Source of the DNA: Dethiosulfovibrio peptidovorans
GTDB lineage: Bacteria > Synergistota > Synergistia > Synergistales > Dethiosulfovibrionaceae
Length of the DNA: 64,000 bases
NCBI GenBank assembly: GCA_002748665.1
Contig: PDTB01000021.1
Span: forward strand, 1-64,000
Direction of reading: 5' to 3'
Positions within the stretch are counted from its first letter, which is position 1. Every line of letters starts with the position of its first letter. Made by a program: the position numbers and the translations under genes. The notes beneath the pieces are model-generated. The model had not been told where the DNA came from and ran no database searches. It saw only the letters and a list, made by a program, of their open reading frames with translations. Positions 17,461-26,119 of the stretch are shown here, piece by piece.

Positions 17461-18015
17461 TTAAAATGTGCGATGTGTTCCCCACCCATCTGCAGCGATA
17501 GGGATATATCGCTGCTTTTTCCCTTCTATAGCTTGCCCGTACAGAGCAACATAAAAAGGTCTGTATACGGATTCAGTTTTTTTGAGTGTGACTTGTGGCA
17601 TGCCCCCAATGCGTCTTCTCAACACACGTAAAACGAGAGATTTACCTCGAGAAGTCATGTGCTCCAATGAGAATTGACTTGTTTGGATGTTCGCCTCCGG
17701 TAGCATGTGCTCCTCTATCGTATCGGGGAGTTCTTCAGCCCAAGCGGCTCCCCCCGTACTTCCATTAGCGAGAACACGACAATACTGGGTTTTTTGTCCC
17801 CTCTCTCCAAAAAAAGTACGAGAGATAAAATTAGGTGTATGAACGACCTCGAATGTGAGAATAAAATATTCGACGAAGTGGAGTCTGAGCTCATAAACTG
17901 ACTGTCCCCGGAGGAAAAGGCGACCTAGAGGTCCCCCTTTCCTCCGGGCTTGTTGCATAGCGTCTTCTTTCTCAATGACGATGGGGAAAGAGTGCACCGT
18001 AACAGTGTCGGTCAT
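17461..18015 (-). CDS. Hypothetical protein in the histidase-like operon
   Basis: 184 residues with no recognised domain, signal peptide or membrane helix. The middle contains a Gly/Ala-rich stretch (LANGSTGGAAWAEELPD), and the C-terminal part is basic and beta-rich (RRRIGGMPQVTLKKTESVYR). It starts 2 bp after the stop of the small membrane protein and ends 20 bp before the histidase-like gene, so it is clearly part of the same operon. An enzyme subunit or binding protein for the imported substrate is possible. Confidence 0.75.
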   Translation of the reverse strand: MTDTVTVHSFPIVIEKEDAMQQARRKGGPLGRLFLRGQSVYELRLHFVEYFILTFEVVHTPNFISRTFFGERGQKTQYCRVLANGSTGGAAWAEELPDTIEEHMLPEANIQTSQFSLEHMTSRGKSLVLRVLRRRIGGMPQVTLKKTESVYRPFYVALYGQAIEGKKQRYIPIAADGWGTHRTF

Positions 18016-18017
18016 GG

Positions 18018-18266
18018 TTAGCTATCGGTTCCTTTGCGACTGTGTCTCATAAAGGAGAGGATACTGCCGATGTACGTAAAAAAGATGACCGTGACTGTGA
18101 TCATTATCACCGCAGGAATCAGCTTGCCAATGATAAAATTGTTGGATGTCTTGAGGGCATAGAAGATGCTTCCTACGATGGTTCCGTAGAGCAGTATCAG
18201 GAAACCATCTATACCGATCCATTCGATTTTTAAACCTTTGGGTTTTTCCTCTATGTGACTACTCAT
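18018..18266 (-). CDS. Small membrane protein paired with an SSS symporter
   Basis: 82 residues with two hydrophobic helices (about 19-38 and 47-69), the second rich in Ile/Thr/Val. The ATG follows GGAGGAGGTTTTATT. It is encoded 50 bp after the symporter gene and 2 bp before the next gene. The arrangement parallels small two-helix proteins that accompany sodium symporters, such as YhdT with PanF, and suggests a symporter subunit. No sequence family was recognised. Confidence 0.75.
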   Translation of the reverse strand: MSSHIEEKPKGLKIEWIGIDGFLILLYGTIVGSIFYALKTSNNFIIGKLIPAVIMITVTVIFFTYIGSILSFMRHSRKGTDS

Positions 18267-18316
18267 AATAAAACCTCCTCCAATAATTCAGATCGGCTTA
18301 GCTGTTTATAGTGTCT

Positions 18317-19690
18317 TTACTGTTTCCCGAAGCGATTGCCTATTGACCAGGCTAAGAAGGATGCGGGGAGCGAAAGTATGAGCGGCTCTATCGTGGTTAT
18401 CTGTGGGAATGCTTTCAGAATACCAAATGCAGTTCCCCCGACAATCATACCCAAGAGACCGCCGAGCTCTGTTTTACGTCCCTTTCCAACCAACCCCCCC
18501 ACGATGGGGATGAAAGCAGCCGACATCCAAATACTTCCTACGAATAGGAATGCATCGTACACGAGTTTAAACTTAAACGCTAATGAAAGGCCAATAATTC
18601 CGAGCATGACGACGGCGATTCTGGTGTAGGTAACGATCGTCTTTTGGGGTAGAGTGTCGATGCCTTTAAAGCGTGCGTAGATATCGTTAGCCAGTGTGGT
18701 TCCGCCCACCAGATAATAACTGTCCAAAGTGGAGATGATCGCTCCAACGAGGCCTACGATAAAGAGAGCCCGAATTCCAATGGGCAAGTTTTCAAGGATA
18801 ATCTGAACATAGGCGACTTCTGGCTGAGCATCAGGGTGAAGTGCTCGTACGATAACTCCAGTGGTGCAGATGACGATATCAAAAGCGATCCAGATGCAAA
18901 AACAAGTGAGAAGAGCTCGACGGCCAATCCGGGGCGAGTTCGATGCAGAAAAGCGCTGGTAAAAGGTGGGATCTGCGTAAGGGCTGAAACAAAAGATGAG
19001 CAACATGACGGCTTTCCAAAAGCCCATTCCTCCGGTAGGGTCTGCCAATTTTGCATTTTCACCTAATGCTTGGCGCAGACCTACCCAGCCACCAATGTTT
19101 TCGAAAAGGGAGGGAAAGCACATGGTAACGCCGACGACCATACAGAAAAACATGATCATGTCTGTGACAGCGACCCCCATCAATCCTCCTAATACTGTCA
19201 ACAAGACTACGATTATTACCATGATTGTTCCTGCTAGGACGTTGCTTACATCCCAAGCAGCTTGTCCTATATAGCCAACAGCTGTGATCTCACCGATCTG
19301 GGCACAGACAAAGAACATCATGATAGCACCGATAATGGCGACTTTTTTCCCATAGAGGCTCTCAAGAAGGTCAGGAACGGTTATGTCTGTCCGAATTTGA
19401 ATTCTCGGTCCGACCCAGAGGGCTAAAGGCATCCGAACCAAGTGAGCGCCGATGGACCATATGGTCCATGTAGATATGCCATAGACCGCTGCGTATCCTA
19501 CGGTACCTACGACTCCAATGCCTCCGTACCATGAAGCGGCCAAAGTCCCTACAACCAATGACCACGGGAGACTTCTGTTCGCTAGATAGTAGCTTTCCAT
19601 ATCTTTAGCTGTTTTAGAAAAATAGTATCCGATTCCTAAAACAACAACGACAAAGAACAGAATGATCGCATTATCAACAAATCCAAGCAT
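18317..19690 (-). CDS. Sodium:solute symporter (SSS family)
   Basis: A 457-residue symporter with about 12-13 helices. Family marks include YYLANRSLPWSLVVGTLAAS, WYGGIGVVGTVGYAAVYGIS, MGVAVTDMIMFFCMVVGV, the FSPYADPTFYQRFSAS loop and VGAIISTLDSYYLVGGTTLA. It is not close to PanF or PutP by eye, so its substrate is unknown. The ATG follows AAGGAGGGAAAACT. It is the first gene of the leftward operon ending in the histidase-like and Fe-S genes and diverges from a GntR regulator. It presumably imports the compound that the histidase-like protein acts on. Confidence 0.92.
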   Translation of the reverse strand: MLGFVDNAIILFFVVVVLGIGYYFSKTAKDMESYYLANRSLPWSLVVGTLAASWYGGIGVVGTVGYAAVYGISTWTIWSIGAHLVRMPLALWVGPRIQIRTDITVPDLLESLYGKKVAIIGAIMMFFVCAQIGEITAVGYIGQAAWDVSNVLAGTIMVIIVVLLTVLGGLMGVAVTDMIMFFCMVVGVTMCFPSLFENIGGWVGLRQALGENAKLADPTGGMGFWKAVMLLIFCFSPYADPTFYQRFSASNSPRIGRRALLTCFCIWIAFDIVICTTGVIVRALHPDAQPEVAYVQIILENLPIGIRALFIVGLVGAIISTLDSYYLVGGTTLANDIYARFKGIDTLPQKTIVTYTRIAVVMLGIIGLSLAFKFKLVYDAFLFVGSIWMSAAFIPIVGGLVGKGRKTELGGLLGMIVGGTAFGILKAFPQITTIEPLILSLPASFLAWSIGNRFGKQ

Positions 19691-19773
19691 AGTTTTCCCT
19701 CCTTACCTTAACCCTCAAAAAGCTTGCGATACAGGCCCTCAGGGACAATACTATTTTCTCTCCATGCTGAGAT

Positions 19774-19821
19774 GGAATATCATGCTTATATGTAAAATAT
19801 CATATAGTAAGCTGATATTCC
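19774..19821. promoter_or_regulatory. 48-bp imperfect palindrome, probable GntR operator
   Basis: The outer arms GGAATATCA (19774-19782) and TGATATTCC (19813-19821) are a perfect inverted pair. The symmetry continues inward with a TGCTTA/TAAGC pair and TATG/CATA, interrupted by one- or two-base offsets. It lies between the divergent symporter gene and the gntR-type gene, where an autoregulated FadR-type repressor would bind. Confidence 0.6.
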
Positions 19822-19929
19822 AAGGCTCAAAAAGACTTACTTTTTTAAATATAGCCAAAGAGTCTATTTAGGTTGTTTTTCTTGCAAAAAATTTTTAATT
19901 CTCATATGATGTTTGATGATAAGACAAAC

Positions 19930-19938
19930 TGCTATAAT
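19930..19938 (+). promoter_or_regulatory. Extended -10 promoter of the gntR-type gene
   Basis: TGCTATAAT is a perfect extended -10 element. The -35 region is weak. Transcription would begin near 19945, inside the longest possible reading frame (19913), which supports translation from the TTG at 19976. Confidence 0.55.
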
Positions 19939-19975
19939 ACGATTATGGTTTGCTGGGGTAAAAGGAGAGGATCTG

Positions 19976-20656
19976 TTGAGAAAGAACGGAGTACTCCTGA
20001 GGGAGAAAGTCTACAATTATTTACGGGAAGAGCTTGCCGCTGGCAATTTGGAGCCAGGATGTTACATCAATGTAGGGCAACTGGCTGAGTCGTTGCGCAT
20101 TAGTAAAACGCCCTTGAGGGATGCCTTGATCCTTTTAGAGGCTGACGGTGTTGTTACCATATATCCTCGAAAAGGATTTATGGTCAATCCTGTCTCGGTG
20201 GAAATGATTCGCCACATTTATCAGATTGGTTCTGGGCTTGAATCAGCTTTGCTTATGTCTGTTTTCGATTACATCGCTCCCATTCACCTCAACAGGATGA
20301 GAGAGATTGTTCAAAAAGCGCAGAGTGATTTTACTGCAGATGATTTTTCTAATGCACATCGACTCAACAAAGCATTCCACGGTGTCTTTCACTCTCTTTC
20401 GGATAATGCTATGTTGGTTCGTCAGCTCAATGGGCTTTATAGTCGGCTTTATAATTTCCCAGCGAGAGATTTTAGTTCAGCTGAAGTGAAGAAAGATGAA
20501 TGGGATTATTGGAATGAGCATGAGACTATAATCGACCTTATAGGGCATGGCTCTAAAAAAGAAGTGGCTGATTTTATAAGAGATGTTCATTGGACTTTGA
20601 AGGAAAGGTATACAGAAACTTTGCATGTTCTGTTGCCAAGCAAAGGCGATTTTTAA
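19976..20656 (+). CDS. GntR-family transcriptional regulator (FadR/FCD subfamily)
   Basis: About 226 residues. The N-terminal winged helix contains LREKVYNYLREELAAGNLEP, VGQLAESLRISKTPLRDAL and LLEADGVVTIYPRKGFMV. The all-helical FCD effector domain follows, with the metal/ligand His of AHRLNKAFHGVFHSL. I chose the TTG at 19976 because AAAGGAGAGGATCTG precedes it and the promoter lies inside any longer frame. Divergent orientation from the symporter-histidase operon and the 48-bp palindrome between them indicate that it controls that operon in response to a small acid or the imported substrate. Confidence 0.9.
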   Translation: MRKNGVLLREKVYNYLREELAAGNLEPGCYINVGQLAESLRISKTPLRDALILLEADGVVTIYPRKGFMVNPVSVEMIRHIYQIGSGLESALLMSVFDYIAPIHLNRMREIVQKAQSDFTADDFSNAHRLNKAFHGVFHSLSDNAMLVRQLNGLYSRLYNFPARDFSSAEVKKDEWDYWNEHETIIDLIGHGSKKEVADFIRDVHWTLKERYTETLHVLLPSKGDF

Positions 20657-20669
20657 AACCTGAACTGTG

Positions 20670-20708
20670 AAACGCCGTCTCCTTGCCATTCAAGAGACGG
20701 CGTTTTTG
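20670..20708 (+). terminator. Rho-independent terminator after the gntR-type gene
   Basis: AAACGCCGTCTC pairs with GAGACGGCGTTT around a 12-nt loop and is followed by a T-run. It begins 13 bp after the stop codon. Confidence 0.92.
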
Positions 20709-20784
20709 TTGGGCTATATGAGAAGTTTTGGTTATTTCAAGATTAGCCGAATTCGTACGATAGTTGGTATCGGTTGGATACGTA

Positions 20785-22686
20785 TCAGTTTTTTGCGTCC
20801 AGCTTAAGGTTCTTCGTTAGAAATTCTTCCATGGCTCGGTAGAAGTCAAAGCGGTTTTCCTGGTTGTGGAATCCGTGGCCCTCGTTGTCTTTGACCATAT
20901 ACTGAACCTCAATGCCTCGCTTGTTCATCGCTTCTACCATCTGGTCCGATTCAGCTTTGTTCACCCGAGGGTCGTTAGCTCCCTGAGCTATGAAAAGAGG
21001 GGCTTTAATGGCGTCGGCATGGAAGACGGGCGATACTTCCCGAAGAAGTTCCTTGTCTTTTTCGGGATCTCCGATAGTCTGATACATCTCGGCTCGGGCC
21101 AGCTCCCAGTAGGGCGGTATGGAGTCCATCAGGGTGAAGAGGTTGGAGACTCCCACGTAGTCGATTCCGCAGGTGTAGAGGTCCGGTGTCCTGATCAAGC
21201 CCATGAGAGTGGCGTAGCCCCCGTAAGAGCCGCCATAAATGGCGATCCGTTTTGGATCGGCGATACCTTGATCGATGAGCCAGTGGACGCCAGCTGTGAT
21301 GTCATCTTGTTGCTTTCGCCCCCATTGTTTAAAGCCGGCCATCCAGAATTTTTTACCGTAGCCTGTAGAAATTCTATAGTTTACCTGAAGGACTGCAATG
21401 CCGCGGTTGGCAAGGAACTGGACGTCTGATCGATATCCCCAGTAGTCTCGAGCCTCCGGTCCGCCGTGGGGGAGGACCACCACCGGCAGGTTCTTGGCCT
21501 CAAGGCCCAGAGGAACGGTCAGGTATCCGTTTATAGTAAGGCCATCGTCGGTGGTGTATTGGATAGGTTTCATGGAGGCCATATATTGCTCATCGATCCA
21601 AGGGTACAGGTCGGCAACCAAGGTGTATTTTCCCGGGTGGTCCAGATCGTAGTAGTAGAGTCTGCCGGGCATGCGGTCGCTGGCTATGGAGACGATCATT
21701 TTTTGCTCGTCCTTGCTCATGCTCGAGATACCCACGGAGTAGTCGGGAAACTGAGTCTTAAACTGGTCGAAGAGCTCTTTGGTCTCGTCGTCGAAGAAAT
21801 GACGGTGACGTTTATCTGTATAGTATGTCACCGCCAGGAGCTTTTTGCGGGCTCGGGACCAGGCGATGCCCGCGAGGTCCACGTCGTGCCTCTCGTAAAG
21901 AGGGGCACTCAAAGTTTTTGTCTCGGGGTCAAAGACGTAGAGGGCCGTCGTGTCTCGGTCCAGGTCGGACATGACGTAGAGCTTTGCGTTGTCGGCGGTG
22001 AAGCCTACGGGAGCAACTGTATCAGTGAAATCGGTGGAGAAAATGGGCTTGAAGGGGGACTGTTGGTCCTCCCGATAGAGGATGGTTCGTTTCAGCCCTT
22101 CCATGGCGTAGGCAATTCTGATCTCTCCGTTGTGGTCCGTCATCCATCCGGCCACACTGCCGGGGTTCTCGGCGACCATGTCCATGACTCCTGTCGTGAC
22201 GTCCACCTTGTAGACGTCGAAGATCTCGGGATTCCGACGGTTCATCTCGATCAGGACGTGAGTCTCGTCGTCTTCGAGGTCATCCAAGAGACCAGCCTTG
22301 ACCTGATCAAAGGGCGTCAGGTCACGGACACCGTCTCCTTCAATGGAGACAGCGTACAGGTGATAGTTCTCGTCGCCGCCCTTGTCCTGCAGGTAGACCA
22401 GGGTTTCGTCACTGACCCACGTGTATGCCCGGATGTCTCTCTCGGTGGAAGCTGTGATTCGTTTGGGTTCTCCACCGATGGGAGCCACAAATATATTAAG
22501 GCGATTCTGCCATGGCTGGAGAAGGGCATAGTGACTGCCATCGGGAGAAAGGTGGTAGGAAGTCTGAGTGGGGAGGCGAAAGAAGTCCTCAAGGGGAAGT
22601 CTTGGTGCTTGGCCTTGTGCCCACAGGGGGGAGGCCCAGAGAAACGATGTAGCTGAGGCAAGAGCTATAGCGAGTGTCCCTTTCAA
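20785..22686 (-). CDS. Exported prolyl oligopeptidase-family serine peptidase (S9)
   Basis: 633 residues, with an N-terminal signal peptide (hydrophobic core, cleavage likely after WASPLWA). A seven-bladed propeller-like region follows to about residue 370, with blades such as YHLSPDGSHYALLQP. The C-terminal alpha/beta hydrolase has VVVLPHGGPEARDYWGY, the nucleophile in GGSYGGYAT near residue 486, the acid in GANDPRVN near 572 and the His in EGHGF near 605. It is closest in layout to acylaminoacyl-peptidase/S9C enzymes and would trim short peptides outside the cytoplasm. Translation starts at a TTG after AAGGAGGATACCACA. It stands alone between convergent and divergent neighbours. Confidence 0.93.
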   Translation of the reverse strand: MKGTLAIALASATSFLWASPLWAQGQAPRLPLEDFFRLPTQTSYHLSPDGSHYALLQPWQNRLNIFVAPIGGEPKRITASTERDIRAYTWVSDETLVYLQDKGGDENYHLYAVSIEGDGVRDLTPFDQVKAGLLDDLEDDETHVLIEMNRRNPEIFDVYKVDVTTGVMDMVAENPGSVAGWMTDHNGEIRIAYAMEGLKRTILYREDQQSPFKPIFSTDFTDTVAPVGFTADNAKLYVMSDLDRDTTALYVFDPETKTLSAPLYERHDVDLAGIAWSRARKKLLAVTYYTDKRHRHFFDDETKELFDQFKTQFPDYSVGISSMSKDEQKMIVSIASDRMPGRLYYYDLDHPGKYTLVADLYPWIDEQYMASMKPIQYTTDDGLTINGYLTVPLGLEAKNLPVVVLPHGGPEARDYWGYRSDVQFLANRGIAVLQVNYRISTGYGKKFWMAGFKQWGRKQQDDITAGVHWLIDQGIADPKRIAIYGGSYGGYATLMGLIRTPDLYTCGIDYVGVSNLFTLMDSIPPYWELARAEMYQTIGDPEKDKELLREVSPVFHADAIKAPLFIAQGANDPRVNKAESDQMVEAMNKRGIEVQYMVKDNEGHGFHNQENRFDFYRAMEEFLTKNLKLDAKN

Positions 22687-22828
22687 TGTGGTATCCTCCT
22701 TAGTATAGATATAAACTCATTATAAGGTGTATTGTTGTCTGGATACCCGGTGAAATTGCCGATTTTTTTATCGAGTCTATTCTGTGCATCGTGAGTTTTA
22801 AGCACGATGTCGGGGGAGGTTTTTCTGA

Positions 22829-23350
22829 ATGTATTCGTTTGAAAAGGGACAGCGCCCTCTCAATCCGTACGTTGCAGGTGTTTTGACCGGGCTTCTGGGG
22901 GTGGCCTCCGTTGCCCTCAGCGGAAAATTTTTCGGTGCCTCCACATCCTTTGCCCGCATCGGGGCTGCCGTTACGGGGTGGCTGTCACCCGATCACGCTC
23001 AAGCCCTTATGTATTTTAGGAAGTACTCTTTTGTCGTTGATTGGCAGCTCCTTTTTCTCGGAGGAATTTTGATCGGAGCTCTGCTCTCGTCGACATTGAA
23101 TGGGACGTTTTTCATTGAGGGAATTCCTGATCTTTGGCGAGAGCGTTTTGGCGGTCGCCCTTTTGTTCGGCTTCTCGTGGCCTTCTTCGGTGGTGTGCTG
23201 GTGGCTTTTGGTGCCAGAATGGCAGGGGGGTGTCCCTCCGGTCACGGGCTCAGCGGTATCATGCAGCTCTCCCTCAGCGGGGTTGTGGCGCTTGGGGCTT
23301 TTGCCCTTGGCGGTGTCGTCACGGCCCGGATCCTCTACGGCAGGAGCTGA
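22829..23350 (+). CDS. YeeE/YedE family membrane protein, first half
   Basis: A 173-residue membrane protein with about four helices. GGCPSGHGLSGIMQLSLSG carries the conserved Cys of YeeE/YedE proteins, which take part in thiosulfate or other sulfur-compound transport. E. coli YeeE (TsuA) has both halves in one chain; here the second half follows 5 bp downstream as a separate gene. The ATG follows GGGGGAGGTTTTTCTGA. A role in thiosulfate or sulfur uptake is inferred from the family. Confidence 0.9.
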   Translation: MYSFEKGQRPLNPYVAGVLTGLLGVASVALSGKFFGASTSFARIGAAVTGWLSPDHAQALMYFRKYSFVVDWQLLFLGGILIGALLSSTLNGTFFIEGIPDLWRERFGGRPFVRLLVAFFGGVLVAFGARMAGGCPSGHGLSGIMQLSLSGVVALGAFALGGVVTARILYGRS

Positions 23351-23355
23351 TAGTC

Positions 23356-23883
23356 ATGTTCCAGTCTTTGATGGGAGTGGGAACTGGTTTTCTTTTCGGT
23401 ATTCTGATGCATCGTTCCGAGGTCTTGCGGTACGATCGCCAGCTTGGAGCTCTCCTTCTGGAAGACATGACGATTATAAAGTTTCTTCTCTCAGCTATTA
23501 TGACAGGGATGATCGGAATCCAAATTCTGAACTACTTCGGCTGGGTAACCCTGTCGGTCAAGCCCACTGTGATGGGAACGAACCTGGTTGGTGGTGTTAT
23601 CTTTGGTATTGGTTGGGCCCTTTTAGGGTACTGTCCTGCCACGGCCGTGGGGGCTCTGGGTGAGGGGCGTTTTGATGCCTTGGCTGGTCTGATCGGCATG
23701 GTCTGTGGAGCAATGCTGTTCGCCGAGTTTTACCCCTTTATCAGGATTTCGGCTCTTTCATGGGGGGCTCTGGGGCCTGTTACTCTGCCGGGATTGAGCG
23801 GTACGTCACCCTGGCCCTGGGTTGTTGGTTTCGGAGCGCTGTCACTCCTGCTTATGTACCTTTTCGAGCGTTATGATCTGTGA
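23356..23883 (+). CDS. YeeE/YedE family membrane protein, second half
   Basis: 175 residues, four helices. The conserved Cys lies in GWALLGYCPATAVGALGEG, the counterpart of the motif in the first gene. The frame is open much further upstream inside the first gene, but the ATG at 23356 follows CAGGAGCTGATAGTC and gives a clean MFQSLMGVGTGFLFG start, so I chose it. The two genes are coupled and should form one sulfur-compound channel with two Cys motifs. Confidence 0.88.
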   Translation: MFQSLMGVGTGFLFGILMHRSEVLRYDRQLGALLLEDMTIIKFLLSAIMTGMIGIQILNYFGWVTLSVKPTVMGTNLVGGVIFGIGWALLGYCPATAVGALGEGRFDALAGLIGMVCGAMLFAEFYPFIRISALSWGALGPVTLPGLSGTSPWPWVVGFGALSLLLMYLFERYDL

Positions 23884-24009
23884 TACTGTGAAGTGCTCCT
23901 GTCCGTTTTTTCCGAAAAGGACAAATGGTACAATGGAGGGAAAGATGATAGGCTGGACTATAAATTCATTCTGCTACGTGGAAATGGAATATAAGGAGGA
24001 GAGTTCTCA

Positions 24010-25767
24010 GTGAAAAATAACGAGCGGGAGGAACACAGAGAGGATCGGGAAAATCTCCGGTCAGGGGTGAAGGACGGTATGCCATCCAGCGGAGACTTCC
24101 GAGAGGAAGTCTGGGAGGACCAGGATGAAGTTCGGGAAGGCGTCAGGAAAACCGATGTATCGGAGGAGGAAGGGGGAGCCTTGTCGTTTTTGACCAATTG
24201 GTTCAGCGGCTTAAAATGGCTCAGCGGCGATGACGAACAATTCTCTGAGGATGAGCGGGAAGCAGACGAATCAAAGGAGAGCATGATGCCTGATTTCAAA
24301 AAAAACTGGAAAAAATATGCTATTGCAGCTCTTGTGCTGCTCGTCTTTTTTAACGTCATCTGGACTTTGATGGACAAGCGGATAGGCTCTACCTCCGGTA
24401 GTCTTGCTCAGCAAGAAAAGGTGATCGCATCCCTAAAGAAGGAAGTTGCTGAGTTAAAGTCCTCCCTAGCGGCCTCCGTCGATGTTGCCCTGAAAGAGGC
24501 GAATCAGACGGTTCAGAGCTCTCTGAAGGGATTTGATAAGGATCTTGCTGGGCTGAAAGATACGGTCAGCAGCGATAGGCTTGTTTTGGCTCGTCACGAG
24601 GAGTATCTTCGTCGGTCCGTGGCGGATCGAAAGTCCGAGCTTCGGACATACGCTCGATCTTTGCGTTCCTGTGAACAGCTTCTGACCGAGGGAGGCTCTT
24701 TGCCTTTGCCTGCTGTTCGTCGATCCAAGCTTGTCCAGAAGGATGAGAAAGCTCAAGGGCCGATCAAGAGCACGCTTCAGCTTACACAGGATAGCCTGTC
24801 TATCACCAAAGAAACTCTGGCCATCACCAGAGATGCGCTTGACAAGGCTCGAGCTGATATCGTCAAGAGGGAAAAGGATAACGCTGCCTTAGTATCTCAG
24901 CTTGAGAGTGCCAAACGTGATCTCCTGGCAGCGAAGGATAAAGCCGCTCAGGCCGAGCGGAGCTTCAAGGAGCAGGCTGTAACGCTGTCCACAGTCAAGG
25001 CCGATCTGGCTGTGAGCCAAAAAGGGCTCTCGGACCTGAAACTCAACGCATCCAAAGCGAAAGATATTCTGAACGAGCAGAAAAAAAGTGCCGAGCGGGC
25101 TCTGGCTATCAAGGATGCCGATATCAAAAAGCTCAAGGCTGTCATCGCCAGTCGAGACCAGGAGCTTAAGGGGCTGGAAGCGGCTTCTGCCAAACTTCGC
25201 TCTTTAGCCGAAGAGTCTAAAGGACAATTGGTCTCTCTCAAGGAAGAGTTGACGGCACTGAAGGCTGATGTCGTGAAGAAGGCCAAGGAGCTTTCTGAGA
25301 AGAGTGCTCTCCTGGAGAGCGCTCGCAAGGTCGCCGACCAAATGACTCAGGCCAGTGCCGCTGCCAAAGAAGCGCTTGCAAAAGCTACGGCGGAGAAGGA
25401 CAAGCTTCTCTCTCAGGCCCAGTCGAAAGTTGACGGTTTTGTGGCTCAATTGAAAGACGCCGAGCTCTTTTCCAGTAAAGCTCAGGAAGAAATTGAGGCC
25501 CTGAAACAGCAGCTTCAGGCAAAAACCGCACAGCTGACGGAGGCTCTTCAAAGCATCTCGGCTCACGAGGAGCGTCAGCGGGCTCTGGAGGAGAAGATAT
25601 CTGTCTTGGAAAAAAGCTCTGTCTCTCCTGAGAATGAAGAAGTAGAGGCTCCGCAGGAAGCCCAGCAGAGTCAGGTAGACAGTGACGTTATCAAAAAGAT
25701 TATCCAATCCCAGCTTGCAGAGACATCCTCAGAAGATCACGTTCAGTCAGAAGACATTTCCAACTAG
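24010..25767 (+). CDS. Membrane-anchored coiled-coil protein of unknown function
   Basis: 585 residues starting at a GTG behind ATAAGGAGGAG. Residues 1-95 are strongly acidic and polar. A single membrane helix (YAIAALVLLVFFNVIWTLM, about 107-125) follows a basic patch, so the N-terminus is probably cytoplasmic. The remaining about 450 residues are Ala/Lys/Glu/Leu-rich heptad repeats (for example LKKEVAELKSSL, KAKELSEKSALLESARKVAD), predicting a long coiled coil in the periplasm. The end is acidic. No catalytic domain is seen. The layout recalls envelope scaffold or tether proteins. Coiled coils attract false matches, so I assign no function. Confidence 0.8.
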   Translation: MKNNEREEHREDRENLRSGVKDGMPSSGDFREEVWEDQDEVREGVRKTDVSEEEGGALSFLTNWFSGLKWLSGDDEQFSEDEREADESKESMMPDFKKNWKKYAIAALVLLVFFNVIWTLMDKRIGSTSGSLAQQEKVIASLKKEVAELKSSLAASVDVALKEANQTVQSSLKGFDKDLAGLKDTVSSDRLVLARHEEYLRRSVADRKSELRTYARSLRSCEQLLTEGGSLPLPAVRRSKLVQKDEKAQGPIKSTLQLTQDSLSITKETLAITRDALDKARADIVKREKDNAALVSQLESAKRDLLAAKDKAAQAERSFKEQAVTLSTVKADLAVSQKGLSDLKLNASKAKDILNEQKKSAERALAIKDADIKKLKAVIASRDQELKGLEAASAKLRSLAEESKGQLVSLKEELTALKADVVKKAKELSEKSALLESARKVADQMTQASAAAKEALAKATAEKDKLLSQAQSKVDGFVAQLKDAELFSSKAQEEIEALKQQLQAKTAQLTEALQSISAHEERQRALEEKISVLEKSSVSPENEEVEAPQEAQQSQVDSDVIKKIIQSQLAETSSEDHVQSEDISN

Positions 25768-25775
25768 AAGATTGA

Positions 25776-25856
25776 GAAGGGCTTTATGAAGCCTTCTTCA
25801 GGTTGCTGCTAGATCCGCCCCCGAGGTTTTTTTTTAGATAAACCTTGGGGGCGGAT
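25776..25856. terminator. Two tandem hairpins after the coiled-coil gene
   Basis: The first hairpin is AGAAGGGCTT against AAGCCTTCT with one bulged base (about 25776-25798). The second, 25813-25856, pairs ATCCGCCCCCGAGGTTT with AAACCTTGGGGGCGGAT, one mismatch, and has a run of nine T in its loop. Neither is followed by a classical U-tract, so terminator activity is likely but not certain. Confidence 0.55.
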
Positions 25857-25909
25857 TGTATGTTGATCATGAACAATCGGCGTCCAGGTTTAGATTTAAA
25901 AACCGTTAA

Positions 25910-26119
25910 ATGGCAACTGTTGCGGCGCTCACATCTTTAGGGCATTGTCTTCCACAGCTCAAAATTCATATAAATGGGGCGTTAAATGTGGGTTGCAAGC
26001 CTGAAGAAATAGTCGAGATAATAATACAAATGTCCGTATATGCGGGATTCCCAACTGCTTTAAACGCTATGTTTGCAGTAAAAGAAATCTTTCAGGAAAG
26101 GGGTATTATAAAAACATAA
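25910..26119 (+). pseudogene. Carboxymuconolactone decarboxylase family fragment
   Basis: 69 codons that match only the C-terminal half of a CMD/AhpD-type protein: [40 protein letters not shown] and [18 protein letters not shown]. The N-terminal half with the catalytic CxxC-type region is absent, there is no good ribosome binding site, and the DNA upstream is a terminator region. It looks like the end of a deleted gene. Confidence 0.7.

Noticed and set aside
21466-22656. A 396-codon rightward open frame antisense to the S9 peptidase gene
   Set aside because: It mirrors the propeller domain of a clear peptidase gene and has no family features of its own.
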